In this document: positions 37,282 to 48,000 of the stretch, piece after piece
How the letters are laid out: each line of letters begins with the position of its first letter
How positions within the stretch are numbered: position 1 is the first letter of the stretch
From: an uncultured Bacteroidales bacterium
GTDB taxonomy: Bacteria > Bacteroidota > Bacteroidia > Bacteroidales > F082
Length of the DNA stretch: 64,000 nucleotides
Reading direction: 5' to 3'
Assembly: GCA_905236635.1 (NCBI GenBank)
Contig: CAJOCJ010000004.1
Coordinates: 62,001-126,000 of the forward strand
Program-made: the position numbers and the translations under genes
Notes under the pieces: model-generated
What the model was told of the DNA's origin: nothing
Seen by the model: only the letters and a program-made list of their open reading frames with translations
The model's database searches: none

Positions 37282-39213
37282 TTAGAACAGTGTCCACTGG
37301 CGGCCTTTCTCCTTGAGGTTGCCGTTCTCGTCCTGTTCGATGACGCCGCTGTCAAGCATCCAGCGCACCGTCTCGAGGACCTTCTCTTCCATGTAGTTTT
37401 TGGCTATCGACGGCGTCTCGTAGAGTGGCACCACGCGTTTCTTCAACTCTTCGAGTATGAGCTCGCTGATGTTCTTGAACTCTTCGTCGTTGATATTCAT
37501 CTGGTTACGAATGCTGCAGACGTCACATTTGCCGCAGCGTGATTTGATCTTTTCTCCGAAATACCGTAGCAACTGCACGCTGCGGCATTCCGCGTCGTTG
37601 TTTACGAAGTCGATGACCGCCTGTACACGCTTTGTGGCATCTTCCTTGCGGTCTTTATACACCTCGTCGGAAAGCGCGAAGTGGCGGGTGTCCTGACGCT
37701 CTGTGAGGAATAGTATCTGAGGCCTGTCGCTGCGTTGGATATATGTGAGGAAGTTGAAACTCTCCAGCTTCTTCAGTGTCTGCTCGACTTTCTCGATGTC
37801 GATGCCGAGTTTATGGCTTATCTGTTCCTCCTTGATCTTGACGAAGTCGGAGAGTATGCCCGGGTAGTTGCGCAACAGATATTTTATCATGACGTCGAAG
37901 TCGGGGTATTCCACCTGGAAGCGGTAGAGGTCTTCGCGGCTCGCCTTGATGAAGATCTGCGATGGCGTGTCCATGGCCTCCGAGAGCGAGAAGAAACCTT
38001 CTCTCTCCATGAGTTTCAATGAGTTAAACACCTCGAGCAACTGGAATCCGTAGCTCTGGGCGAACTCGTTCATGTCGAATGGGTAGCTCTGTCCGTTGCC
38101 AGCGCCCACTGGTATCTGCAGGTAGTTGCCGAGTGCTTCATATATCGTCTTGATGCGGTCGAGTTCGGGATACGACTGCTGCAGGTTGTCCTTGAGCTGT
38201 TTGATGTCGGTGTCGGCGACGAGGAGGAATGCCTCTGAAGGCTTAAGGTCACGTCCGGCACGGCCTGCCTCCTGGAAATAAGCCTCGAGGCTGTCGGGGA
38301 GGTCCATGTGCACCACGACGCGTACGTCAGGCTTGTCGATGCCCATGCCGAACGCATTAGTCGCCACGATGACCTTGATCTTGCCGTCCATCCACATCTT
38401 CTGGCGTTCGTCGCGTGTCTTGGCGTCGATGCCGGCGTGATAGAACGTGGCGCTAATGCCCGCCGACTGTAGCCAGTCGGCGATGACCTTAGTGCGCTTG
38501 CGGCTGCGGACATACACTATGCCGCTGCCTGTGGTCATCTTGCTGAAGAGACGAAACATCACCCCATATTTGTCGGGCACCTTGATGACGTTGTAGGTGA
38601 CGTTCTTACGCTCGTAGCTCGTCTGAAACACGTTGCGTTCCTTGAAACCAAGGCGATACTGTATGTCCTCGACCACGTTGGGTGTGGCCGTCGCGGTGAG
38701 CGCCAGCACCGGCGTGGTGGGGATATAAGGCCGTATCTCCGCTATCTTTAAATAAGGAGGACGGAAGTCATAGCCCCATTGCGAGATACAGTGCGACTCG
38801 TCGATGGCGAGGAGGCATACCTTCATCTTCTTAATCGCCTCGATGAAGGCGTCGGTCATCAGACGCTCGGGGGAGACATATAGAAACTTAAGGCCGCCGA
38901 AGACAGCTTTGTTGTAAGCTATCTCGACCTCGCTGGGATGAAGCCCTGAGTAGATGGCAGCAGCCGGGATGTTGATGTTCCTCAGATGCTGCACCTGGTC
39001 TTTCATCAGCGAGATGAGGGGAGTGACGACGATGCAGACGCCTTCCATCGCCATGGCAGGCACCTGGAAACATATCGACTTGCCGCCGCCAGTAGGCAAG
39101 AGGGCAAGGGTGTCGCGTCCGTCAATGACGGAATCGACGATGTCTTCCTGCATTGGACGAAACGAGGGATAACCCCAATATTTCACCAAAACCGATCGTG
39201 TCAACTCACTCAT
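37282..39213 (-). CDS. recQ: ATP-dependent DNA helicase RecQ
   Basis: A 3'-5' repair helicase of 643 residues. Walker A LLPTGGGKS has Lys45. The DEAH-type box reads DESH. QAGRAGRD is helicase motif VI. The RQC zinc-site cysteines are in ECRSVQLLRYFGEKIKSRCGKCDVC, and the winged-helix region follows; an HRDC domain was not clearly seen, which would fit this length. The mRNA leader is about 10 bases. It is divergent from typA and convergent with HU. Confidence 0.95.
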   Translation of the reverse strand: MSELTRSVLVKYWGYPSFRPMQEDIVDSVIDGRDTLALLPTGGGKSICFQVPAMAMEGVCIVVTPLISLMKDQVQHLRNINIPAAAIYSGLHPSEVEIAYNKAVFGGLKFLYVSPERLMTDAFIEAIKKMKVCLLAIDESHCISQWGYDFRPPYLKIAEIRPYIPTTPVLALTATATPNVVEDIQYRLGFKERNVFQTSYERKNVTYNVIKVPDKYGVMFRLFSKMTTGSGIVYVRSRKRTKVIADWLQSAGISATFYHAGIDAKTRDERQKMWMDGKIKVIVATNAFGMGIDKPDVRVVVHMDLPDSLEAYFQEAGRAGRDLKPSEAFLLVADTDIKQLKDNLQQSYPELDRIKTIYEALGNYLQIPVGAGNGQSYPFDMNEFAQSYGFQLLEVFNSLKLMEREGFFSLSEAMDTPSQIFIKASREDLYRFQVEYPDFDVMIKYLLRNYPGILSDFVKIKEEQISHKLGIDIEKVEQTLKKLESFNFLTYIQRSDRPQILFLTERQDTRHFALSDEVYKDRKEDATKRVQAVIDFVNNDAECRSVQLLRYFGEKIKSRCGKCDVCSIRNQMNINDEEFKNISELILEELKKRVVPLYETPSIAKNYMEEKVLETVRWMLDSGVIEQDENGNLKEKGRQWTLF

Positions 39214-39226
39214 CGAACTTTTTTTT

Positions 39227-39235
39227 GCAAAGATA
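39227..39235 (-). promoter_or_regulatory. -7 box for recQ
   Basis: TATCTTTGC on the minus strand, 13 bases from the recQ ATG at 39213. Confidence 0.6.
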
Positions 39236-39257
39236 AAAATATTTCGTAAAAAATTCG

Positions 39258-39266
39258 TATTTTTGC
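39258..39266 (+). promoter_or_regulatory. -7 box for typA
   Basis: TATTTTTGC, 26 bases before ATG 39293; opens divergently from the recQ box 22 bases away. Confidence 0.6.
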
Positions 39267-39292
39267 GCCCGATTTTTCAAAAAAATAAGAAA

Positions 39293-41113
39293 ATGACAAG
39301 TATTCGTAATGTTGCAATCATCGCTCACGTTGACCACGGAAAGACCACCTTGGTGGACCGTATCCTGTATCAATCAAAGCTTTTCAGAGAGGATAAAGAT
39401 AATGGGGATTTGATTTTGGATAACAACGACCTGGAGCGTGAACGAGGTATCACCATCTTGTCGAAGAACGTCTCAGTGCGTTATAAAGATGTGAAAATCA
39501 ACATTATAGATACTCCTGGCCACAGCGATTTCGGTGGCGAGGTGGAACGTGTTCTTAACATGGCAGACGGCGTGCTGCTGCTCGTCGACGCCTTCGAAGG
39601 TCCTATGCCGCAGACTCGTTTTGTGCTCGAAAAAGCCATCCAACTCGGATTGAAGCCTATCGTCGTCGTCAACAAGGTCGACAAGCCTAACTGCACGCCT
39701 GAAGAGACTCAGGAAGCCGTGTTCGACCTGATGTACAACCTCGGCGCTACCGACGACCAGCTTGACTTCCCGACAGTGTTCGGCTCGTCGAAACAAGGCT
39801 GGATGTCGGATCACTGGACACATGTCACCAACGACGTCTCATATCTTTTGGATGTCATAATCAACACCATTCCGGAGGCGAAATACGAAGAGGGAACACC
39901 TCAGATGCTTATCACCTCACTCGACTACAGCTCGTATGTGGGCCGTATCGCCGTGGGTCGTCTGAAACGCGGTATCCTCCAGGCAGGTATGAACGTCTCA
40001 TTGGTGAAGCGCGACGGCTCTATCGAGAAGAATCAGATTAAAGAATTATACACTTTCGAAGGCCTTGGCAAGGAAAGAACAAAGAAGCCTGTTATGGCAG
40101 GTGATATCGTGGCGTTGATGGGCCTTGAGAACTTCGAGATTGGTGACACCGTCGCCGACTTCGAGAACCCTGAGGCATTGCCTCCAATCCATGTTGACGA
40201 GCCTACGATGAGCATGCTGTTCACCATCAACAACTCGCCGTTCTTCGGAAGAGAAGGTAAATTCGTCACCTCACGCCATCTGCGTGACCGTCTTTACAGA
40301 GAGACCGAGAAGAACCTCGCTTTGCGTGTGGAAGACACCGATTCGCCTGATTCTCTTATGGTTTACGGACGTGGTATCCTTCACCTCAGCATCCTCGTTG
40401 AGACGATGCGTCGTGAGGGTTATGAGTTCCAGATCGGTCAGCCTAAGGTTCTCTTGAAAGAGATCGACGGAAAGAAATGCGAGCCTATCGAGGTGATGAA
40501 CGTGCAGGTGCCTGAGAACTTCGCAGGCCGTGTTATTGAGCTGGCGTCACAGCACAAAGGCGAGATGACCAACATGACACCTAAAGGCGATCGTATGAAC
40601 CTCGACTTCGACATCCCGGCGAGAGGTCTCATCGGCTTGCGTAGCGCCATGCTTACTGCGACAGAAGGCGAGGCTGTGATGTCGCACCGTTTCAAAGACT
40701 ACGAGCCATGGAAAGGGGAGATGGACACTCATGAGGTGGGCGCTCTCATCGCTATGGAGACAGGTACAGCGGTGCCTTATGCTTTATGGAAACTTCAGGA
40801 TCGTGGTAAGTTCTTCGTCCAGCCTAATGAAGACGTCTATATGGGCGAGGTCATCGGCGAGAACACCCGCGCAAACGACATAGTGCTGAATATCAACAAG
40901 ACCAAGCACCTTACCAACGTGCGTGCTTCGGGTTCCGACGATAAGATTGTGCTTATCCCGCCGGTTAGGATGTCGCTTGAAGAATACATGGAATATATCC
41001 GTGACGACGAGTATCTCGAGGTCACTCCGAAGAGCTTGCGTCTACGTAAGATAATCCTCGACGAGATCGAGCGTAAGCGCAGCGGCAGAAGAAGCGAGGA
41101 AGTCAGCGACTAG
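39293..41113 (+). CDS. typA: Ribosome-associated GTPase TypA/BipA
   Basis: A translational GTPase that binds 70S ribosomes and supports growth at low temperature and stress. The protein has 606 residues from ATG 39293 ([20 protein letters not shown]). The G1 loop AHVDHGKT, G3 [16 protein letters not shown] and NKVDKP (G4) are intact. The C-terminal BipA-specific region ends in [13 protein letters not shown]. The 3' end overlaps the hybrid kinase stop by four bases. Confidence 0.97.
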   Translation: MTSIRNVAIIAHVDHGKTTLVDRILYQSKLFREDKDNGDLILDNNDLERERGITILSKNVSVRYKDVKINIIDTPGHSDFGGEVERVLNMADGVLLLVDAFEGPMPQTRFVLEKAIQLGLKPIVVVNKVDKPNCTPEETQEAVFDLMYNLGATDDQLDFPTVFGSSKQGWMSDHWTHVTNDVSYLLDVIINTIPEAKYEEGTPQMLITSLDYSSYVGRIAVGRLKRGILQAGMNVSLVKRDGSIEKNQIKELYTFEGLGKERTKKPVMAGDIVALMGLENFEIGDTVADFENPEALPPIHVDEPTMSMLFTINNSPFFGREGKFVTSRHLRDRLYRETEKNLALRVEDTDSPDSLMVYGRGILHLSILVETMRREGYEFQIGQPKVLLKEIDGKKCEPIEVMNVQVPENFAGRVIELASQHKGEMTNMTPKGDRMNLDFDIPARGLIGLRSAMLTATEGEAVMSHRFKDYEPWKGEMDTHEVGALIAMETGTAVPYALWKLQDRGKFFVQPNEDVYMGEVIGENTRANDIVLNINKTKHLTNVRASGSDDKIVLIPPVRMSLEEYMEYIRDDEYLEVTPKSLRLRKIILDEIERKRSGRRSEEVSD

Positions 41114-43569
41114 TCGCAGATATCATATTTATCGGCTAACAGAGCCAAGAGGGCGTCGGCTTGATTCATGAAGTCGATGCCTTTTTGTTCCCAGTCGGGG
41201 AGTGGAGTGGCATCAGGTCCGCGACGGTTGTCCACATCGACGAGGTAATCCGCCGATTTCTGTTCCAGCTGGATGAACATCGGGCGCATCTTATGGCATA
41301 CAGCCTGAGCCTTTGCGAAGTCATGCTCGGTGATGGCGTCGTTGAGAACCACGAGGTTGTCAGTGGTTGACTGCACGAAGGTCATCAGGATCTCGTGGAT
41401 GGCGCTGCTGTCGTTGTCAAACATCTCGCAAAGCATCGGGAAGTCGGAGGCATATTCGCAGCTCTGACGTTCCTCTTCGGTCCATTTGACGTTGAGTAAT
41501 GTCGCCAAGTCCTTGATGCTGAATGGCTTTTTGAGATATCCGTTGAAGCCCTCGTTGGCGGCGAACTTCTCGGTGTATTCGTCGCTGGCGGTCATCAGGA
41601 TAACGACCTTGTCTTTGTCGACATTCTTTATAGTCTTCATGATGTCGTTGCCGGAGAATGTGCCCATTTCACGGTCAGTGATGACCACATCGTATCTGTC
41701 GAGTTCCTTGATGTATTTGTTGAACTCGATGTAGGAACGGCAGATGTCGGAGTTGTGCCCGAGCTTGTCGAGCATTGATTTGATAACAGCAAGTAGGCTG
41801 TTGTCGTCGTCGATGAGAAGTATATTCATTTTTTCCTTAGTATTTGCTAATATATTAGTAGGTTTTTTCTGTTCCTTAGTTTGAGGCTTGTCGACAATCT
41901 TTATAGGGATTGAGATTTCGAAATGACTACCTTTTTCAAGCTCAGACATCACTTTGATGTTGCCTCCGAGAATCTCGAGCATGCCTTTCACCACGAAGAG
42001 TCCGAAGCCGTTACCCTCGGCGAGACCTGGGTTGTTGTCGGCCTTACTGAATGGCTTGAACATCTCTTCAATCTTCTCGTTAGGGATGCCGATGCCATTG
42101 TCTATCACGTTGAAAATCAATTTGTTTTTGACGATATAGACACCGAAATGGACCTCGCCTTCGATGGTGTATTTGATAGCGTTGGATATGATGTTGCTAA
42201 CCACTTGCTTGATCTTCAGAGCATCGGAGTTGATGTAAATGTTGTCGGCAATGTTTTTATGATAGAAGAACTTGAGTTGTTTGTTTTCCGCTATAGGCTT
42301 GAACATCGTGGCGAGCTGGTCGCTGAGTTCTGACACGTTGAAGTCGGCACGACGGATAAACTGCTTGCCTTGTTCGAGGCTCGAGAAGTCCAGCAGATTC
42401 GACAGGAGCGAGAGGATGTGCTGCGATGAGTATTTCATCGAGTTGAGACGCTTCATGTCTTCGTCGCTGTGTTTCTCCATCTGCATCAACTCGATGTAAC
42501 CAATGACAGAAGAGAGAGGCGCTTTGATGTCGTGTGACACCGAGAGAAGCAGCTTGTGACGGCTCTCCATAATCTCTTCGGTACGGCGCTGGGCTTCCTC
42601 CATGGCGCGTCGAGCTCGCGAGACGCGCTGTATATCTCTGGAAATCAAGAGGATAAACAATAAAATACTGCATAGCGCCACAGTGCCGCCGTAAATCGAA
42701 TAATCAAGGCTTCGTTGGATGATCTCCTCGCTCTTTTGGATGGCTATCATCACCGATGTCAGCGTCTGTTTGTGTAGAACGATAAGCAGGTCTGAGATCT
42801 CTTCAGAAATCTCCTGGTCTGACTTAATAAAGCTTTGATATTGATTTTCAATGGTTTGCAGTCTTTTGATGTACTCCTGCTTGCCTTTGTCGGTATAAAT
42901 CTTAATACCCGCCATAAGGTCGACCTTGTTCTCCGGAGTCTCTTCAGTGATGGTGTCGTAAGTGGTGGTCGTTACCACAATGATGCTGTCGCGAGGCGTC
43001 TCGGAGTTAAAGACACGCTGGAAGAAACTTTGGCGTTCGCCTTGTATGATAATGGTGTCTTGATGAGTTCTAGCGATGATTCTTGTCGTTTTCTCCCTCG
43101 GCTTGTATTGCGATAGCAGTTTGTAAATCTCATCATAGGGGTTAAAGACATCATATTGATGCGTTATATCCTTGATAATGCTTTCCTTACGATTCAAGAG
43201 ATCAACGATGTCGTTGAGCAGCTGCTGGTTTTTAATGTCGTCTTCCGAATATAAGATTATGGAATCCTTGATGGCAGAAGTGAGCTGTAGATTCTCGCTG
43301 AATTTCAACAGATGCTCGGCATTTCCAGAGATTGTATAAAGCTGGGCGTGCGACTGCGCCTCATTCACATTTTGAATCAATTCATTTGTGAAATTGAGCA
43401 CTTTTTCATTTTTATCTATCGCAACGCGTTGATTAAGAATGGTTTTCTTAAGGTTTGAGATGTAATAAATCATAAAGGCGCACATTATGGTGATAAGGAT
43501 ATAAATCACTATCGTCTCCCAGCGGATACGACCTTCATAATGTTTCCTTATGGATTTGACTTTACTCAT
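41110..43569 (-). CDS. Hybrid sensor histidine kinase with receiver and Hpt-like tail
   Basis: An 819-residue hybrid two-component kinase. Span 1 lies at about 19-39 and span 2 at about 293-310, bordering an extracellular helical sensor of about 250 residues. The HisKA site is His346 (LLSVSHDIKAPLSSVIGY). The ATPase has NAIKYT and DNGIGIPNEK (N and G1 boxes). A receiver follows with YDVVITDREMG (Asp). The C-terminal 100 residues contain CHKMRPMF, a likely Hpt phosphotransfer His. There is no partner regulator next to it; it could pass phosphate to an unlinked regulator. ATG lies five bases from a TAATTTTG box, hence a leaderless mRNA. Confidence 0.93.
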   Translation of the reverse strand: MSKVKSIRKHYEGRIRWETIVIYILITIMCAFMIYYISNLKKTILNQRVAIDKNEKVLNFTNELIQNVNEAQSHAQLYTISGNAEHLLKFSENLQLTSAIKDSIILYSEDDIKNQQLLNDIVDLLNRKESIIKDITHQYDVFNPYDEIYKLLSQYKPREKTTRIIARTHQDTIIIQGERQSFFQRVFNSETPRDSIIVVTTTTYDTITEETPENKVDLMAGIKIYTDKGKQEYIKRLQTIENQYQSFIKSDQEISEEISDLLIVLHKQTLTSVMIAIQKSEEIIQRSLDYSIYGGTVALCSILLFILLISRDIQRVSRARRAMEEAQRRTEEIMESRHKLLLSVSHDIKAPLSSVIGYIELMQMEKHSDEDMKRLNSMKYSSQHILSLLSNLLDFSSLEQGKQFIRRADFNVSELSDQLATMFKPIAENKQLKFFYHKNIADNIYINSDALKIKQVVSNIISNAIKYTIEGEVHFGVYIVKNKLIFNVIDNGIGIPNEKIEEMFKPFSKADNNPGLAEGNGFGLFVVKGMLEILGGNIKVMSELEKGSHFEISIPIKIVDKPQTKEQKKPTNILANTKEKMNILLIDDDNSLLAVIKSMLDKLGHNSDICRSYIEFNKYIKELDRYDVVITDREMGTFSGNDIMKTIKNVDKDKVVILMTASDEYTEKFAANEGFNGYLKKPFSIKDLATLLNVKWTEEERQSCEYASDFPMLCEMFDNDSSAIHEILMTFVQSTTDNLVVLNDAITEHDFAKAQAVCHKMRPMFIQLEQKSADYLVDVDNRRGPDATPLPDWEQKGIDFMNQADALLALLADKYDICD

Positions 43570-43574
43570 CGTGA

Positions 43575-43582
43575 CAAAATTA
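43575..43582 (-). promoter_or_regulatory. -7 box abutting the hybrid kinase start
   Basis: TAATTTTG on the minus strand with only TCACG before the ATG at 43569, the same arrangement as dnaB. Confidence 0.5.
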
Positions 43583-43614
43583 CTAAAAAAATGAATAATA
43601 TCAGAAATAATTTA

Positions 43615-43623
43615 TAATTTTGC
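43615..43623 (+). promoter_or_regulatory. -7 box for the galactose mutarotase gene
   Basis: TAATTTTGC, 17 bases before ATG 43641. Confidence 0.55.
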
Positions 43624-43640
43624 ATAATAAGTTTAAAAAT

Positions 43641-44729
43641 ATGAAGAAAGTTTTGCTTATAGCGCTTTGCGCAATGGTTATAATCGGTTGTACAACGAAA
43701 AATGAGGTTAATCTTATGAATATCAATGATTTCAACGCTGAAGTAGATGGCAAAAAAGTGTCATTGTACACTTTGAAAAACGGGTTTCTTACCATGCAGG
43801 TGACGAATTACGGCGGACGTGTCGTGTCGTTATGGATGCCAGATAATAAAGGCAAATCCGACAATATTGTTCTTGGCTACGACAATATCGACAAGTATAT
43901 TAATAATAAAGGTGAGAGATATCTGGGCGCTGTCGTCGGCCGTTATGCCAACCGCATCGGACATGGCGAATTCATGCTTGACGGCAAAAAATATGAGCTT
44001 TATAAAAATGACCATGGCAACACTCTTCATGGCGGCGAGTTCGGCGTTGACCGCGTAGTCTGGGATGTTGATTCGGTTACCGACAACGCCATAGTGCTGC
44101 ATGTTGTTCTGCCTGATGGCTTGGACGGCTTCCCGGGCAACCTCGACATCACCATGACCTATACCTTGACTCCCGATAACGAATTCCGTGTCGATTACCT
44201 CGCTAAAACGGATGCTCCGACCGTCTGCAACCTCTCACATCACTCATTCTTCAACATGAGAGGCGAGGGCAACGGCACCGTCCTTGACCATGAGCTGATG
44301 ATAAACAGCGCCAGTATAACACCTGTTGACGAAAAGCTTATTCCCACAGGGGAATTCTTAAGTGTCAAAGGCACTCCGATGGATTTTACAGAGGCTAAAC
44401 CTATTGGTCGTGACATCGAAAAAGACCATCCTCAGATGAAATATGGCGGTGGCTATGACTTTAACTGGGTCTTGAATAAGCCGATGGGTGAGATGGGACA
44501 GGCAGCAAGTGTCTGTGAGCCGGCATCAGGCCGAGTGATGGAGGTATTCACCGACCAACCGGGAATGCAGTTCTACAGTGGTAATTTCTTTGAAGAGAAA
44601 TATTGTTCGTTTGCCCTTGAAACACAGCTGTTTCCGGACTCTCCAAACCAGCCTGATTTCCCAAGTGCGGTGTTAAGGCCTGGCGAGGAATATCATCATA
44701 CTTGTATCTACAAGTTCAGCGTTAAATAG
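43641..44729 (+). CDS. Aldose 1-epimerase (galactose mutarotase), lipoprotein
   Basis: Interconverts alpha and beta anomers of galactose and related sugars. The protein has 362 residues from ATG 43641 and carries a lipobox (MVIIGCTTKN), so it is exported and lipid-anchored, unlike cytoplasmic GalM. Mutarotase motifs are VVGRYANRIGHGEFMLDGKKYEL, HGGEFGVDRVVWDV, LSHHSFFNM (His at the active site) and YGGGYDFNW, with LETQLFPDSPNQPDFPS at the C-terminus. Its probable job is handling sugar released outside the inner membrane; the GH97 gene lies far away at 7-9 kb, so linkage is not suggested. Confidence 0.92.
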   Translation: MKKVLLIALCAMVIIGCTTKNEVNLMNINDFNAEVDGKKVSLYTLKNGFLTMQVTNYGGRVVSLWMPDNKGKSDNIVLGYDNIDKYINNKGERYLGAVVGRYANRIGHGEFMLDGKKYELYKNDHGNTLHGGEFGVDRVVWDVDSVTDNAIVLHVVLPDGLDGFPGNLDITMTYTLTPDNEFRVDYLAKTDAPTVCNLSHHSFFNMRGEGNGTVLDHELMINSASITPVDEKLIPTGEFLSVKGTPMDFTEAKPIGRDIEKDHPQMKYGGGYDFNWVLNKPMGEMGQAASVCEPASGRVMEVFTDQPGMQFYSGNFFEEKYCSFALETQLFPDSPNQPDFPSAVLRPGEEYHHTCIYKFSVK

Positions 44730-45015
44730 ACTTATCTATCTTCCAGGCGAACGCTCTCAGGCCTAACTCTGGCGTCTGTTGGTCGTGTTCGTGCAGCATG
44801 TTCATTATCGTCTCGACTTTCTCGTCATCGACGAAGGTGAGCATGGCGTCGTTGAACGTAGGCCAGGTGTGTGTGCCATAATGCGGCTCGCCTGTCTCTG
44901 AGCCTCTTCCTGTTATCTCGTTCCAACGGGTGAATCCGCGAACTCCCTGTTTTTCAAGGAGTTCGGAGATCTCTTCGTAATAGGCTTGATTATATGCTAT
45001 GAATATTGCTGTCAT
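44722..45015 (-). CDS. PG0541-like small protein of the RND operon
   Basis: A 97-residue soluble protein. Its sequence (MTAIFIAYNQAYYEEISELLEKQGVRGFTRWNEITGRG ... LHEHDQQTPELGLRAFAWKI) is close to the PG0541 transporter-associated family of Bacteroidota; the fold seems PII-like ferredoxin type, which is an inference. It lies 12 bases after the RND permease gene in the same direction, making a four-gene efflux unit. Its stop codon region overlaps the mutarotase 3' end by eight bases, convergent. Confidence 0.75.
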   Translation of the reverse strand: MTAIFIAYNQAYYEEISELLEKQGVRGFTRWNEITGRGSETGEPHYGTHTWPTFNDAMLTFVDDEKVETIMNMLHEHDQQTPELGLRAFAWKIDKSI

Positions 45016-45027
45016 TTTTCTTCATTT

Positions 45028-48000
45028 TTAGTTAGCCATTGCAAGTCTTGCTGCTTTTCTTTCCTGACGTCTTCTTCTTCTCGAGATGAAGATGGCGTAG
45101 AGGGTAGGGATGAGCACGAGGGTGATGAGGGTGGAGAAGGTAAGTCCCCACGACACCACCACGCCGAGGCCGTTCCACATCTCAGCGCCTTCGCCTGTTC
45201 CGATAGCCATAGGCACCATACCGAGCACGGTGGTGAGTGTTGTCATCAAGATAGGACGCAGACGTTGGCGCGAGGCGGTGACGACCGATTCGTTGACGCC
45301 CATGCCGCGCTCGAGGCACAACCTGGTGTAGTCGATGAGCACGATGCCGTTTTTCACCACGATACCCATCAGGATCATGACGCCGATGAGCGCCATCACG
45401 CCGAGCGCCATACCGTTGACTCTCAAGCCGATAAGCACGCCAGTGATAGCGAACGGCACGGAGAACATGATGACGAACGGGTCGAGCAACGACTCAAACT
45501 GTGACGCCATAACCACGTAAACAAGGATGACGATGAGGATGATGAGTGTGAACATGTCCTTGAATGCATCCTGCTGGTCTTCGTAGTCACCGGCAATCTT
45601 CACCATGAACTCGGCAGGTATCTCGACCTTGTCGATACATCTCTCTGATGCTGCCACACCGTCGCTCAAGGCATAGCCTTTTGCCACGATGCCTGTGATG
45701 GTGACGATACGCTCACGGTCTTTACGTTCGATGGTAGGAGGGGTGCGGCCTTCCACAATCTTTGCCACCTCGCTGAGGCGCACTGCGTTGCCTGACGCTC
45801 CGTAGAGCACTATGTTTTCGATGTTTTCTACGCCTGTGCGGAACTCAGGAGCGTAACGTACGCGGATGTTATATTCGTCGCCGTCTTCGCGGAAATATGT
45901 CATTACCGAGCCGTTTATGCGGTTTCTCACATATTGTGACGCTGTGGTGATGTTGATGCCGTTGAGCATCAGCTTCTCGCGGTCGAAGTCGACATGCATC
46001 TCAGGGGTGTATTCGTCGCGGCTGATGAGCACCTGCGAAATCTCAGGGCAGTCACGTAACTCGGCAGCCAGGTCGTTGGCGATGCGGTCGGAAACGTTGA
46101 AGTCATAGCCGTAGATCTCGAGTTTCACGCTCGCTGTCGAACCCATGCCCATGCCTTCCGACACGTTGTATTTCTTGATGACAGCGTTCTCACGCAGGTT
46201 TTTACGGATGTATTCCGCTATCTCCTGTGAGCTTCTATTACGCGTCTCCTTGCTTCCGAGGTTGAAGTTCATCGCGAGGATGTGTGTGCCGTTGCTCTGC
46301 ATGGATGCGAAGGCGTTCTCCTCATCGGCCACGCCGTAACGGTAGTTCATAACCTTGATCTCAGGGATCTCGCGCATATATTTCTCAGCTAACTCGGCGC
46401 CAAGCTGGCCTGTAATGTCTTCTTGGGTACCTACAGGCAGCTCGATATTAGCTGTCAGACGCCCTTGGTCCATGCTTGGCAGGTATTCTGTCTTCATGCC
46501 CGGCATTGTGGTGACGATGGTCACCACAAAGATGACCACTGCTATGATGAGGGTGAGGGCGCGGTGTGTCACTGCCCAGTTGATGAGACGGCCGTAGCCG
46601 CGGCTGAGGGCGTCGAGACCTTTGTTAATAGGTGTGAACACTATCTTATGCCACGCGTGTGAGCGCGGGTTCCTCTTGAGCATCCTGGAACACATCATCG
46701 GGACCAGCGTCAGAGCGGCCGAGGTTGACACAATCATGATGATACTCACGATCCAACCGAGCTGGTGGAAGAACACGCCGACTGCGCCGCTGACCATGGT
46801 GAGAGGCAGGAACACCGCCAACATGGTGAGGGTAGAGGCGATAACAGAGATTGACACCTCTTGAGTGGCATGTACTGCCGCTTCCTTTGGCTTGGCGCCT
46901 CGGTCGATATGTGAGGTGATGTTCTCCAACACCACGATAGCGTCGTCGACGACCATACCGATGGCGATGGTCAAAGCACTCATTGATATGATATTCAATG
47001 TGTTACCCGTCGCGAAGAGGTACACCACCGATGCCACCAACGAGATTGGGATTGAGAGCACGATGATGATGGTGGCTCTCCATCTGCCGAGGAAGATGAA
47101 CACCACCAACATAACCACCATGAAGGTGATGAAGATGGTCTCTTTCAACGAATCGATAGTGTTTACGATGCTTTCGCTGGTATCGTTGATCAGGTTGATT
47201 TGGATATCCGACGGCAGAGTCTTCTTAATCTTCACCAATTCTTTATGAATACCTTGACAGACCTTGACGGAGTTGGCGTCGGTCTGTTTCTGGATTGTCA
47301 CCATGGCGCCTTGGATTCCGTTGGAGAACACCTTCTGCAGACGTTCCTGCTCGCCGTCGTTGACGCGTGCCACGTCTTTCAGATAGATAGGAGTGCCTTG
47401 GAATGTGCCGACCACCACGTCGAGCATCTCTTTTGCCGACTTGAACTCTTTCTCCACGCGCACAGCATAGGTGTTGGAGCCTATGTCGATGTTGCCGGCA
47501 GGAGTGTTGCGGTTTTCGTATGCCAACGCCTGTGAAATCTGCTCCACAGTGAGGTTATATGCCTCGAGTTTGTTAGGGTCAACATACACCTGGATCTCAC
47601 GTTTCGGAGCACCTGCGACAGACACTGTACCCACGCCAGCCACACGTGCCAACGGTGTCGTCAGCTTGTCGTCGAGGATCTTGTCGAGACCCGAGAGGCT
47701 CTCTTCTGCCGTGACGGAGAGGAACATGACTGGGATGTCCTCCATGCTGAACTTGAAGATGGTAGGGTTACCTGCCCCGTCGGGGAGGTACTGCCGTACC
47801 ATATCTAGCTTGTCGCGCACGTTGTTGGTTGCCTCCTCTATGTCAATACCATATTCAAACTGCAGCGTGATGACGCACACATTCTCCTTCGAAGATGATG
47901 AGAGGTGCTTCAGGTCACTCACGCCGTTCAGAGTGTTTTCAAGTGTTTTGGTGATATTCGTCTCAATATCTTCCGCGCTCGCACCCGAATAGGACGTCAT

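Noticed and set aside
44986-45504. 172-residue Asp/His/Glu-rich frame opposite the RND permease gene
   Set aside because: Composition is that of a shadow of a GC-rich antisense strand; it overlaps the permease 3' end on the other strand and lacks motifs.
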